Assembly: GCA_947447525.1 (NCBI GenBank)
Contig: CANFJL010000001.1
Coordinates: 1-64,000, forward strand
Origin: Flavobacteriales bacterium
GTDB taxonomy: Bacteria; Bacteroidota; Bacteroidia; Flavobacteriales_D; Crocinitomicaceae
Direction of reading: 5' to 3'
DNA: 64,000 nt
In this document: piece after piece, positions 26,598 through 33,366 of the stretch
Layout: the number at the start of each line of letters is the position of its first letter
How positions within the stretch are numbered: position 1 is the stretch's first letter
Notes under the pieces: generated by a model
What the model was told of the DNA's origin: nothing
Seen by the model: only the letters and a program-made list of their open reading frames with translations
Databases searched by the model: none
Made by a program: the position numbers and the translations under genes

Positions 26598-27122
26598 CTG
26601 ACGAAAAAAATAACAATCACAAAATTTCAAAATAAATATCGTTCCGAATCTACCCGACTTCAAGGATATGATTATGGATCTCATGGATATTATTTCGTTA
26701 CCATTTGCACTAAAAATCGTATAAATTATTTTGGTGAAATCTCAGGTTTTTCTGAAATTGGTAAAATTGCTAATGAATTTTGGAAAGAAATTCCCGCGCA
26801 TTATCCCTTTGTCGAAATAGATCAATTTGTAGTAATGCCCAATCATATTCATGGGATTTTATTTTTCAATAGACCAGATAAAAAAGATTGGACTCCAAAT
26901 AAATTTGGTGTGCAATCACAAAATTTAGGGGCAGTGATTCGGGCATTCAAATCATCGTTAAAACGATATGCCAACCAAAATAATATTGAATTTGAATGGC
27001 AATCGCTTTATCATGATCGTATTATTCGAAACGAAAAGGCCTTAAATGCTATTCGGCGATATATTATTAATAATCCATTGAAATGGATTAATGATTCATT
27101 TAATGAGAATGATCATCGTTGA
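26598..27122 (+). CDS. REP-associated tyrosine transposase (RAYT / IS200-like Y1 family), no ATG start
   Basis: The frame is open from 26595 (after a TAA at 26592) to the TGA at 27120. It encodes about 174 residues with the conserved order ESTRLQGYDYGSHGYYFVTICTKNR, the metal-binding HUH motif in MPNHIHGI, AVIRAFKSSLKRYA and LYHDRIIRNEKALNAIRRYI, whose tyrosine is the probable catalytic residue. The first ATG (26835) would remove the N-terminal third, so the real start must be non-ATG. CTG at 26598, before ACG-AAA-AAA, looks like a mutated ATG. Next to it lies an array of palindromic repeats, as expected for RAYTs, which act on REP sequences. Confidence 0.75.
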   Translation: MTKKITITKFQNKYRSESTRLQGYDYGSHGYYFVTICTKNRINYFGEISGFSEIGKIANEFWKEIPAHYPFVEIDQFVVMPNHIHGILFFNRPDKKDWTPNKFGVQSQNLGAVIRAFKSSLKRYANQNNIEFEWQSLYHDRIIRNEKALNAIRRYIINNPLKWINDSFNENDHR

Positions 27123-27133
27123 TACGTTGATTA

Positions 27134-27291
27134 GGGTAATCGTTTATATGGGTAATCGTTGATTCGGGTAATCGTTGATACGGGCAATTGCCCGTATCAA
27201 ATGGTTTATATGGGTAATGGTTGATATGGGTAATGGTTTATATGGGTAATGGTTGATATGGGTAATGGTTGATTCGGGTAATCGTTGATTC
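27134..27291. repeat. 16-bp tandem repeat array, REP-like
   Basis: Eight full copies of a 16-bp unit, GGGTAATSGTTKAT plus AT, TC or AC, occur at 27134-27181 (three copies) and 27212-27291 (five copies). A palindromic variant that turns GGGTAAT into GGGCAAT separates the two groups. The array begins 12 bases after the transposase stop and fills most of the gap to the hydrolase gene. Copies differ at only a few positions, so the expansion looks recent. It has no unique spacers, so it is not a CRISPR. Confidence 0.88.
27175..27200. repeat. Perfect 26-bp palindrome inside the repeat array
   Basis: The left arm TTGATACGGGCAA is followed directly by its exact reverse complement. It carries the same GGGCAAT core as the 16-bp units and would extrude as a cruciform or fold as a hairpin in RNA or single-stranded DNA. 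Confidence 0.92.
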
Positions 27292-27311
27292 GGGCAATTG
27301 CCCGTATCAAC
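27284..27311. repeat. 28-bp palindrome with one mismatch
   Basis: The left arm GTTGATTCGGGCAA faces TTGCCCGTATCAAC; the arms are complementary except for one T:T pair. It is a second copy of the palindrome at 27175, in the same relation to the 16-bp units. Confidence 0.9.
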
Positions 27312-27316
27312 AACTC

Positions 27317-27383
27317 GTTTGCGTGGATATGGGCAATTGCCTGTTTGCGTGGATATGGGCAATTGCCCATATCTAACGCAAAC
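27317..27383. repeat. Direct repeat (26-bp period) ending in a 41-bp nested palindrome
   Basis: A 25-base sequence starting GTTTGCGTGGATATGGGC occurs at 27317-27341 and again at 27343-27367. The second copy continues into a large palindrome. Its inner 22-bp core (27352-27373) is perfect. Outer arms GTTTGCGT (27343-27350) and ACGCAAAC (27376-27383) add eight pairs across a small 1/2-base internal loop. The right arm overlaps the last codons and stop of the hydrolase gene. Confidence 0.9.
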
Positions 27384-28134
27384 AAAACCCTAAAACGATT
27401 GAAATAAATTCATCTGGCGCCTCGGCATGTACCCAATGTCCTGCCGTTTCGATGGTTTCAAATTGACTGTCAGGAAAATTATTTTCCAGATCAGGAATAT
27501 CATCATCTAAAATATAATTCGATAAACCTCCTCGAATAAATAAGGTCTGTATCATGACTTCTTTTTCTGGAATAGCCTCAAGAATTTCATCCATGTGAAT
27601 TTCCAAAGCTTTAAAGTTCATTCGCCAGGCCAATGATCCTTTATTCTTCCAATATAAGTTTTTGAGGAGAAATTGCAAAACTCCCTCAGAGTTTATGTGT
27701 TCTCTGAGAATCAAGTCAACTTCAGACCTAGATGAAATTGAATTTAGATCAACAGCATTTAATCCTCCCAATATATGTTGATGATGCAATGGATATTGTT
27801 TCATGCCCATATCTACAACGATTAATTTCTCTACCAAACCAATCGTATTTTGAGCTAGGGTCATGGCTACTTTCCCTCCCATAGAATGTCCCAAGACAAT
27901 TGCGTTTTCTACTTTCTGCTCCTCAAGTAGCTTCTGTACATCTTCTGCAAGTATGGTATAATTGTGCTCATCACTCCAAGGTGAATGGCCGTGATTCCGT
28001 AAATCGATGAGGTAAACTTGAAAGTAAGTAGCGAATATTTTGGCTTGACTTTGCCAATTGTCGGCTGATCCAAATAGACCATGTAAAATTACAAGTGGTT
28101 TACCACTCCCTAAAGTTCTGAAATTTAGCTGCAT
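27373..28134 (-). CDS. Alpha/beta-fold hydrolase, YbfF-like
   Basis: The 253-residue protein has the oxyanion segment LHGLFGSADNW, DLRNHGHSPW, the nucleophile elbow GHSMGGK (serine) and the C-terminal ETAGHWVHAEAP histidine, completing a Ser-Asp/Glu-His triad. It resembles the YbfF esterase/thioesterase group; the substrate is unknown. It lies 5 bases after the HMA lipoprotein gene. Its last codons (FCLR-stop) are formed by the right arm of the 41-bp palindrome, so the repeat element abuts or has shaped the C-terminus. Confidence 0.87.
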   Translation of the reverse strand: MQLNFRTLGSGKPLVILHGLFGSADNWQSQAKIFATYFQVYLIDLRNHGHSPWSDEHNYTILAEDVQKLLEEQKVENAIVLGHSMGGKVAMTLAQNTIGLVEKLIVVDMGMKQYPLHHQHILGGLNAVDLNSISSRSEVDLILREHINSEGVLQFLLKNLYWKNKGSLAWRMNFKALEIHMDEILEAIPEKEVMIQTLFIRGGLSNYILDDDIPDLENNFPDSQFETIETAGHWVHAEAPDEFISIVLGFCLR

Positions 28135-28139
28135 GCTAT

Positions 28140-28523
28140 TTACTTCCCTTTAGCTGGAGTTTTTGCTGCCATTGCTTGCTCGTCTAATACTGCAATTTTA
28201 AATTGCTTGTCGTTGATTGTCTCCAAGAGGTTCACGATGGCACTTTTATTTATTTGACTTTTATTGTAGAAGACACTCACTATTTGCTTAGTACGATCGT
28301 CTTGATAATCAACATCAACTTGACTGACAGATTTAGTCTCTAAAAGTGCTTTTCTAATGGAACCTCCACAACCCATTTTACAAACCATTCCTTCTACTTC
28401 AAGTGTAATTTTTTGATTGGCAACACTAATTTTTTTAGGTGTATTCACTTCATTTTTAGCGCTTTCACTACATGATAAAAGTAAAAAATTTAATGATGTT
28501 ATTATAATAAGCAACTTTTTCAT
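28140..28523 (-). CDS. HMA-domain lipoprotein
   Basis: The ATG at 28523 gives 127 residues with a lipoprotein signal (MKKLLIIITSLNFLLLSCS). An upstream start at 28550 would put nine extra residues before it. The mature protein holds one heavy-metal-associated domain with the motif GMVCKMGCGG, a C-x3-C spacing instead of the usual C-x2-C, then an SIRKALLETKSVSQVDVDYQ helix-strand. A periplasmic or outer-membrane-anchored metal carrier is likely. It is the second HMA protein in the window and is co-directional with the hydrolase gene. Confidence 0.8.
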   Translation of the reverse strand: MKKLLIIITSLNFLLLSCSESAKNEVNTPKKISVANQKITLEVEGMVCKMGCGGSIRKALLETKSVSQVDVDYQDDRTKQIVSVFYNKSQINKSAIVNLLETINDKQFKIAVLDEQAMAAKTPAKGK

Positions 28524-28547
28524 ATTCGTTCCGTATTTATACTGCAA

Positions 28548-28555
28548 CAAAGGTA
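28548..28555 (-). promoter_or_regulatory. Putative -7 promoter box for the HMA lipoprotein gene
   Basis: The minus-strand sequence TACCTTTG lies 24 bases before the ATG at 28523. It overlaps the region just upstream of the alternative start at 28550, which makes that longer start improbable. Confidence 0.4.
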
Positions 28556-28622
28556 AAGTCTTTTTGACGGGTAAAAAGCTTTTCTTTGGATAAATTTTTT
28601 AATTAATTTCTAAAAAACATTT

Positions 28623-29063
28623 ATGAAAAAATTATTTTTAATTGGATTTGTAGCAGCTTTGGCTACTAGTACAATGATGACATCGTGTAGTAAGTATGAC
28701 GAAGGATCAAAATTCACTTTGTTAACTAAAAAATCACGCGTGATCAATGAGTGGAACCTGGTATCCATGACTCAAGATGGTACAGCATTAAACATGACAG
28801 GTTTGGTTGTTACTTCAAAATTCTCAAAAGATGGAACCTATTCTACCACAACAGCATATACTTTGTTAGGTCAAACTTATACGGATACTGTTACAGGAAC
28901 ATGGTCTTTTAGTGATGACAAAACGAAATTACTTACTATTGAGACAGGAACAACTGTAACTGGTGAATGGACTATAATTCAATTGGCTAAGGACGATATG
29001 AAATTATCTCAGTTCGATGCAGCAAATAATTCAACTACGATAACTGTTTGGGCAACTAAATAA
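28623..29063 (+). CDS. Lipocalin-like small lipoprotein (copy 1)
   Basis: The 146-residue protein has a lipoprotein signal ending at MMTSCSK. The mature part begins KYDEGSKFTLLTKKSRVINEWNLVSM and continues as alternating strands (GTWSFSDDKTKL, GEWTIIQLAKDDMKLSQ), as in lipocalin-like domains of Bacteroidota. It is a paralogue of the next gene: both share the K-Y-x2-G-x-KF-x2-LTK-x2-R-x2-N-W-x-LVS start and similar length. No function is known. A strong terminator follows directly. Confidence 0.75.
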   Translation: MKKLFLIGFVAALATSTMMTSCSKYDEGSKFTLLTKKSRVINEWNLVSMTQDGTALNMTGLVVTSKFSKDGTYSTTTAYTLLGQTYTDTVTGTWSFSDDKTKLLTIETGTTVTGEWTIIQLAKDDMKLSQFDAANNSTTITVWATK

Positions 29064-29080
29064 GTTTTAAAAATTTTAAA

Positions 29081-29107
29081 AAGCCATCTTCGGATGGCTT
29101 TTTTTTT
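29081..29107 (+). terminator. Intrinsic terminator with TTCG loop
   Basis: The stem AAGCCATC / GATGGCTT closes a TTCG tetraloop and is followed by seven further T residues. It ends transcription of the first small lipoprotein gene, 17 bases after its stop. Confidence 0.93.
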
Positions 29108-29135
29108 GCATTCAAAATAGAAAGTAGTACATTTG
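29105..29135 (+). promoter_or_regulatory. Bacteroidota promoter for lipoprotein copy 2
   Basis: A -33 TTTG (29105-29108), 19 bases, then the -7 box TACATTTG (29128-29135) match the Bacteroidota consensus fully. The ATG follows 13 bases later at 29149. The -33 element is made from the T-run of the preceding terminator. Confidence 0.7.
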
Positions 29136-29148
29136 ATAAAAATAGTTT

Positions 29149-29586
29149 ATGAAAAAATTCATCTTTTCTTTGGCGCTTATTGTTACAACAATGGTTGTAT
29201 TAAATTCTTGTGATAAATATCCTAACGGTCCGAAATTTTCAATTTTGACGAAAACTGCACGTTTGTGTAACAATTGGGAGTTGGTAAGTATCTTAAAAGA
29301 TGGGAATGAAGTAATTACAAAAGTTCCTTCAAAAACGCTTTCTATTGATAAAGATGGAACCTTTTCTATGGCTGACTCTCAAACTGCATTGGGTCAAATC
29401 ACTACAAGCTATATTCATGGTGATTGGACCCTAGAGACAGAGAAAACTACCTTATCATTATTGCAAGTAGGATTAGACATTCCGGTAACTTATACCATTA
29501 AAGAGTTGAAAAACAAAACTTTGGTTTTGGAGCAATATACTTCTCAAGGAGTGTATTTAATGACCTTTGCACCACAGAATAACTAA
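29149..29586 (+). CDS. Lipocalin-like small lipoprotein (copy 2)
   Basis: The 145-residue lipoprotein has the signal and lipobox VLNSCDK, then KYPNGPKFSILTKTARLCNNWELVSI, aligned with copy 1 upstream. It also shares GDWTLETEKTTLSL and a closing LVLEQY strand. The two genes look like an old tandem duplication, each with its own transcription signals. The stop overlaps the stop of the converging dioxygenase gene by 4 bases. Function unknown. Confidence 0.75.
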   Translation: MKKFIFSLALIVTTMVVLNSCDKYPNGPKFSILTKTARLCNNWELVSILKDGNEVITKVPSKTLSIDKDGTFSMADSQTALGQITTSYIHGDWTLETEKTTLSLLQVGLDIPVTYTIKELKNKTLVLEQYTSQGVYLMTFAPQNN

Positions 29587-30107
29587 GAGAACTTAGGGTC
29601 TGTTTCCATTATCGTACCGCATTTATTACAAGTCCTCATCTCTAAAGAAGCATAGAATTCTTTAAATCGAGATAAGAAATCTACTTCGATATTATTTAAT
29701 TTGAATCGGTAAGATTTCAATTCGTTATTGCAGTTCTCGCAAAACCAAAACAAACCATCTTCTAAATCGCTTCCTATTCTAACACGTTCAATAACTAATC
29801 CAACGGTATTTGCTCCACGGATAGGAGAGTGGGGAGTATTTCCAGGCAATAAAAATATATCTCCTTCCTTCACCTCGATGTCCATAGGCTTGCCTTCATG
29901 CTGAATTCTTACCGTAATATCTCCTTCAATTTGATAAAAAAGTTCTTCACTTTCATTGTAATGATAATCTTTTCGCGCATTCGGTCCGCCTACCACCATT
30001 ACGATGAAGTCACCTGCTTCGATGTACAAATTTTTATTTGAAATAGGGGGCTTTAATAAATCTCTGTTGTCTGAAATCCATTTTTTTAGGTTGAAAGGAG
30101 CTAACAT
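29583..30107 (-). CDS. nbaC: 3-hydroxyanthranilate 3,4-dioxygenase
   Basis: The 174-residue cupin has H49, E55 and H93 at the 6- and 38-residue spacing of the known catalytic iron ligands. These lie in YHYNESEELFYQ and LPGNTPHSP. A C-terminal rubredoxin-like site is formed by CENC and CNKC, the second iron site of the bacterial enzymes. It opens the ring of 3-hydroxyanthranilate on the way to quinolinate, in tryptophan breakdown or NAD synthesis. No other kynurenine-pathway gene is in the window. Confidence 0.93.
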   Translation of the reverse strand: MLAPFNLKKWISDNRDLLKPPISNKNLYIEAGDFIVMVVGGPNARKDYHYNESEELFYQIEGDITVRIQHEGKPMDIEVKEGDIFLLPGNTPHSPIRGANTVGLVIERVRIGSDLEDGLFWFCENCNNELKSYRFKLNNIEVDFLSRFKEFYASLEMRTCNKCGTIMETDPKFS

Positions 30108-30139
30108 ATGCTTGTATTTTATTTAGTAAATATAATATA

Positions 30140-30652
30140 TTACCGTTTAATCTGCTTGTAATATTTAATTGCAAAAGAATAAGCATGTTTTTCATCTTTA
30201 GGATAATCTTGAAGGGTCTTGATCTCCCAATGCTGTTCGTCGATTATTGGAAAGAAAGTATCGGCATCAAGTTCACAATCCACATGGCTGATATACATTT
30301 CTTCAACAAGGTCCAATTCAAGCGCTTGCTTATAGATTTCACCACCGCCAATAATATAAATTTTCTCTTCTCTATTACTCAAAGTTGAGATACAATCTGC
30401 CATGTCATTAAAAACAAGACAACCATCGGCTTCAAAATCCTTGTTTCGGGTCAAGATAACATTTAATCTATTGGAAAGTGGACGAAAGCGTTCTGGAATT
30501 GATTCAAAGTTTTTCCTTCCCATCACAACAATTTCATTTTCTGTTTGGGATTTAAAAAACTTCATGTCGATCGGCAAGTGCCACATCAAATCATTGTCTT
30601 TTCCAATGCCATTTTTGGCATCCATTGCTACAATAATACTGGTCTTTTTCAA
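30140..30652 (-). CDS. folA: Dihydrofolate reductase
   Basis: The 170-residue protein has [28 protein letters not shown] with D29 as the substrate-binding acid, [12 protein letters not shown] and [12 protein letters not shown]. It reduces dihydrofolate with NADPH and so regenerates the folate consumed by thymidylate synthase. The thyA stop overlaps the folA start by 4 bases (ATGA), so the pair is translationally coupled. Confidence 0.96.
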   Translation of the reverse strand: MKKTSIIVAMDAKNGIGKDNDLMWHLPIDMKFFKSQTENEIVVMGRKNFESIPERFRPLSNRLNVILTRNKDFEADGCLVFNDMADCISTLSNREEKIYIIGGGEIYKQALELDLVEEMYISHVDCELDADTFFPIIDEQHWEIKTLQDYPKDEKHAYSFAIKYYKQIKR

Positions 30653-31443
30653 ACGGCTACTACTCCTTTAATATGTGGATGCGGATCATAATTGATCAAT
30701 TCAAAATCATCTATCGTGAAGTCAAAAATATCCTTAACATTAGCATTAAGTTTCATAGTAGGTAAGTCTCGAAAATCTCTGGTCAATTGCAATTGCGCTT
30801 GATCCAGATGATTAGTATACAAATGCGTATCTCCTAAAGTATGAATAAATTCTCCTAATTTTAAATCACAAACTTGCGCAATCATCATTGTTAATAAAGC
30901 GTAAGAAGCAATATTAAAAGGCACTCCTAAGAAAGTGTCAGCGCTTCTTTGGTACAATTGACAGCTTAACTTTCCATCTGCTACATAAAATTGAAAAAAA
31001 CAATGACAAGGAGGAAGTGCCATTTCATTTACATCAGCAACATTCCATGCAGAGACGATAAGTCTTCTAGAATTGGGATTGTTTTTAATTTGATCAATTA
31101 CTTGCGATATCTGATCAATAGTTCCACCATCTTTAGCAGGCCAACTTCTCCATTGATGTCCATAAACAGGACCAAGTTCACCATTTTCATCCGCCCATTC
31201 ATCCCAAATACGAACATTATGTTCTTTAAGATAACCAATATTCGTATCACCTTTCAAAAACCAAAGTAATTCATGAATAATGGAACGCAAGTGTAATTTT
31301 TTAGTGGTCAAGCAAGGGAAACCCTCATTTAAATCGTAGCGCATTTGATATCCAAAAACAGATAGCGTACCAGTTCCCGTTCTATCTTCCTTGCGCACAC
31401 CTTCCTTTAAAATATGCTGTAATAAATCGTGATATTGTTTCAT
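30649..31443 (-). CDS. thyA: Thymidylate synthase
   Basis: Starting at the ATG at 31443 (MKQYHDLL) gives 264 residues, the E. coli ThyA length, with the catalytic cysteine at position 146 in [12 protein letters not shown] as in E. coli. DRTGTGT, the [17 protein letters not shown] and HIYTNH-like ([10 protein letters not shown]) stretches are also conserved. A longer frame starting at 31488 adds 15 residues outside the family and is rejected. It makes dTMP from dUMP and methylene-tetrahydrofolate. Confidence 0.96.
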   Translation of the reverse strand: MKQYHDLLQHILKEGVRKEDRTGTGTLSVFGYQMRYDLNEGFPCLTTKKLHLRSIIHELLWFLKGDTNIGYLKEHNVRIWDEWADENGELGPVYGHQWRSWPAKDGGTIDQISQVIDQIKNNPNSRRLIVSAWNVADVNEMALPPCHCFFQFYVADGKLSCQLYQRSADTFLGVPFNIASYALLTMMIAQVCDLKLGEFIHTLGDTHLYTNHLDQAQLQLTRDFRDLPTMKLNANVKDIFDFTIDDFELINYDPHPHIKGVVAV

Positions 31444-31599
31444 GTTCTTTAAGAAAATTCCTTCTGCGAATTTACTTGAAATCAGCAATTAAGAACTCGA
31501 ATTTATTTTTGTTTTTTGAACAAGTTAATAACCAATGTGAAAGGTCAATTTTTTTTTCAAAGAAAGCCCCTTATTTTCCTTATAATTTATTGAAAAGTG

Positions 31600-31607
31600 T
31601 AACTTCG
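31600..31607 (+). promoter_or_regulatory. Weak -7-like box 4 bases before an ATG
   Basis: TAACTTCG differs from TAnnTTTG at one position and sits 4 bases before the ATG at 31612, the same spacing as at 7964, 37438 and 57874. Support is weak on its own. The rest of the 168-base gap is AT-rich without other clear signals. Confidence 0.25.
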
Positions 31608-31611
31608 TTTT

Positions 31612-32001
31612 ATGAAAAACATAGGTGTTTTAATTATTTTTTTGATTTGCTGTTTTATTTCTTCGGCTCAGGACATTAAAGTAAAAAGAAAATTCAGAGG
31701 AATTTACACGGGAATAATCCCTCCTTATGAATTCAATTCAGGGGAAGAATTATTTAGAGTGTCTTCGGCTCCGATTTCAATTACCATTAGCAAAACAGGA
31801 TACTTATTAACTATTGGCGACTTGAATTATGAAGGAGAAATCATTGCACTAAGCGTCAAGAAAAAACAAGCGTATTTCACCATTAAGATTCCGGAGTATT
31901 CTTTAGAAGAGAAGGTTCAAGTAGATGCTAAAAAAAAGATTTTACTTAGAGATGGCATTCGACCTCAACCCATCTTGCAACTGAGAAAAATTAAGGAATA
32001 A
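31612..32001 (+). CDS. Small secreted protein of unknown function
   Basis: The 129-residue protein has a signal peptide (MKNIGVLIIFLICCFISSAQ) and a mature part rich in beta-strand pattern (FRGIYTGIIPPYEFN, ISITISKTGYLLTIGDL). No cysteine lipobox and no known domain are seen. Its last 11 bases overlap the 3' end of the converging histidine kinase gene. Conserved small exported proteins of this kind are common in Flavobacteriales. Confidence 0.65.
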   Translation: MKNIGVLIIFLICCFISSAQDIKVKRKFRGIYTGIIPPYEFNSGEELFRVSSAPISITISKTGYLLTIGDLNYEGEIIALSVKKKQAYFTIKIPEYSLEEKVQVDAKKKILLRDGIRPQPILQLRKIKE

Positions 32002-33325
32002 ACAGTGTAATTTGTGTTCCTTTTCCAAAATTGCTTTTGACTTCAATCTTACCGTGATGCGCGTCAACAATTAGTTTTACATAGTAAAGTCCCAATCCAA
32101 ATCCTTTCACGTCATGTAAATTTCCGGTGGGTACACGATAGAATTTCTCAAAAATTGATTTTAAATTTTCTCTTTTGATTCCAATGCCATTATCCACTAT
32201 TTCAATGCTAATGCCACCTCTTTCATTCTTCGTTCTAATTTCGATTTGAGGACTTGTTTCACAATATTTACAAGCATTGTCTAATAAATTATAGATGACA
32301 TTGGTAATATGAACTGGGTCAGCTTGAATTTCAAATTGGGTAGCCGCCAAAAATAGCGATATATTGCCTCCTTTTTCAAGATGATGTAATTCAAAATTCT
32401 CTTTTACTTCTTCTAGTAATTCATGAACATCAAACAATTCTTTGTTCAGCACCACTTGATCTTTATCTAACTTTGCGACATTTAATACACGCTCCACTTG
32501 ATTTTCTAGGCGTTTATTTTCTTTAAAAATAATTCCAGCATATTTATTTACTTTATCAAAATCCGAATCTTTATCCAATCTCATTAGAAGTTCGCTCGAT
32601 AAACTAATAGTTGAAATGGGCGTTTTTAATTCGTGCGTCATGTTATTAATAAAGTCTGTTTTAATTTCAGATAGCCGATTTTGCCTTAATATTATCGCTA
32701 GACTAAAACCAAAAAACACAAGAACTAAAACAACGATAACAATTATATAAATCCAAGGAGAGATAAATACTTGTGCTTCGATGGAACTTGCTTTTAAATT
32801 TGGAAAAAACACTGTGAAATAATGTCCGTCTTTCTTTAGGTTTAAAGTTTCTGGTGTAATGCCAATGAGCGAATCTGATACTGGAGCATAAAGCGAATCT
32901 TTACTAAATTTTATCAAGCTTCCAAAAACAATCGAATCAGTAAAGCAGTCATAGATTCCGTAAACGAAATCTTGATGAATATTTTGGTTGTAAAGTGCTT
33001 TTTTTAATAAGGTTTCTAGATAATAAGGCTGTAGTTCTTCATTGATATCAACTGTAAAATGATTGCTCCTTATTTGTTTAACAGCTCCGTATAAGTCCAG
33101 ATTATTATCCGTGTTTTCATTAATTTCTTCTAATACATTACGGAGTGCTACATGTACTTGTTGTCCAAACTCTTTGATATTTAAACTATCTTCTTTTGCT
33201 TGAATTGCAATGCTTGTTTCTTGGATATCAATAGTTTTTTTCATCCAAAGCAACTGAACCATTAGAATGGTTACTAAGGATAGTATCCCAAGTATTACAA
33301 CAGCATTTATAGTTCTATTCTTCAT
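31991..33325 (-). CDS. Membrane sensor histidine kinase
   Basis: The 444-residue protein has two transmembrane helices (about 8-28 and 195-217) enclosing a periplasmic sensor region, then a HisKA domain with H231 in NNMTHELKTPIS and a HATPase_c domain with LLDNACKYC (N box), IVDNGIGI (G1) and KGFGLGLYYVKLIV (G2). No response regulator gene adjoins it, as the gene downstream is on the other strand, so its partner is elsewhere. The signal is unknown. A CAAATATA (minus-strand TATATTTG) box lies 13 bases before the ATG. Confidence 0.9.
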   Translation of the reverse strand: MKNRTINAVVILGILSLVTILMVQLLWMKKTIDIQETSIAIQAKEDSLNIKEFGQQVHVALRNVLEEINENTDNNLDLYGAVKQIRSNHFTVDINEELQPYYLETLLKKALYNQNIHQDFVYGIYDCFTDSIVFGSLIKFSKDSLYAPVSDSLIGITPETLNLKKDGHYFTVFFPNLKASSIEAQVFISPWIYIIVIVVLVLVFFGFSLAIILRQNRLSEIKTDFINNMTHELKTPISTISLSSELLMRLDKDSDFDKVNKYAGIIFKENKRLENQVERVLNVAKLDKDQVVLNKELFDVHELLEEVKENFELHHLEKGGNISLFLAATQFEIQADPVHITNVIYNLLDNACKYCETSPQIEIRTKNERGGISIEIVDNGIGIKRENLKSIFEKFYRVPTGNLHDVKGFGLGLYYVKLIVDAHHGKIEVKSNFGKGTQITLFIP

Positions 33326-33338
33326 ATGGCTAAGCTAC

Positions 33339-33346
33339 CAAATATA
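33339..33346 (-). promoter_or_regulatory. Putative -7 promoter box for the histidine kinase gene
   Basis: The minus-strand sequence TATATTTG matches TAnnTTTG, 13 bases before the ATG at 33325, in the 41-base gap after the ferredoxin-NADP reductase gene. Confidence 0.38.
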
Positions 33347-33366
33347 AGCTGAAAAGTTAGCGAATG

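Noticed and set aside
27134-27291. The repeat array as a CRISPR
   Set aside because: Units are 16 bp, head to tail with no spacers, and no cas gene is near.
27144-27362. A 72-codon open frame on the minus strand through the repeat array
   Set aside because: Its translation is only the repeat read in frame (PISTITHINH and similar); there is no family likeness and no start signal.
31444-31488. Longer thymidylate synthase start at 31488
   Set aside because: It adds 15 residues unrelated to ThyA; the ATG at 31443 gives the exact E. coli length and C146 numbering.
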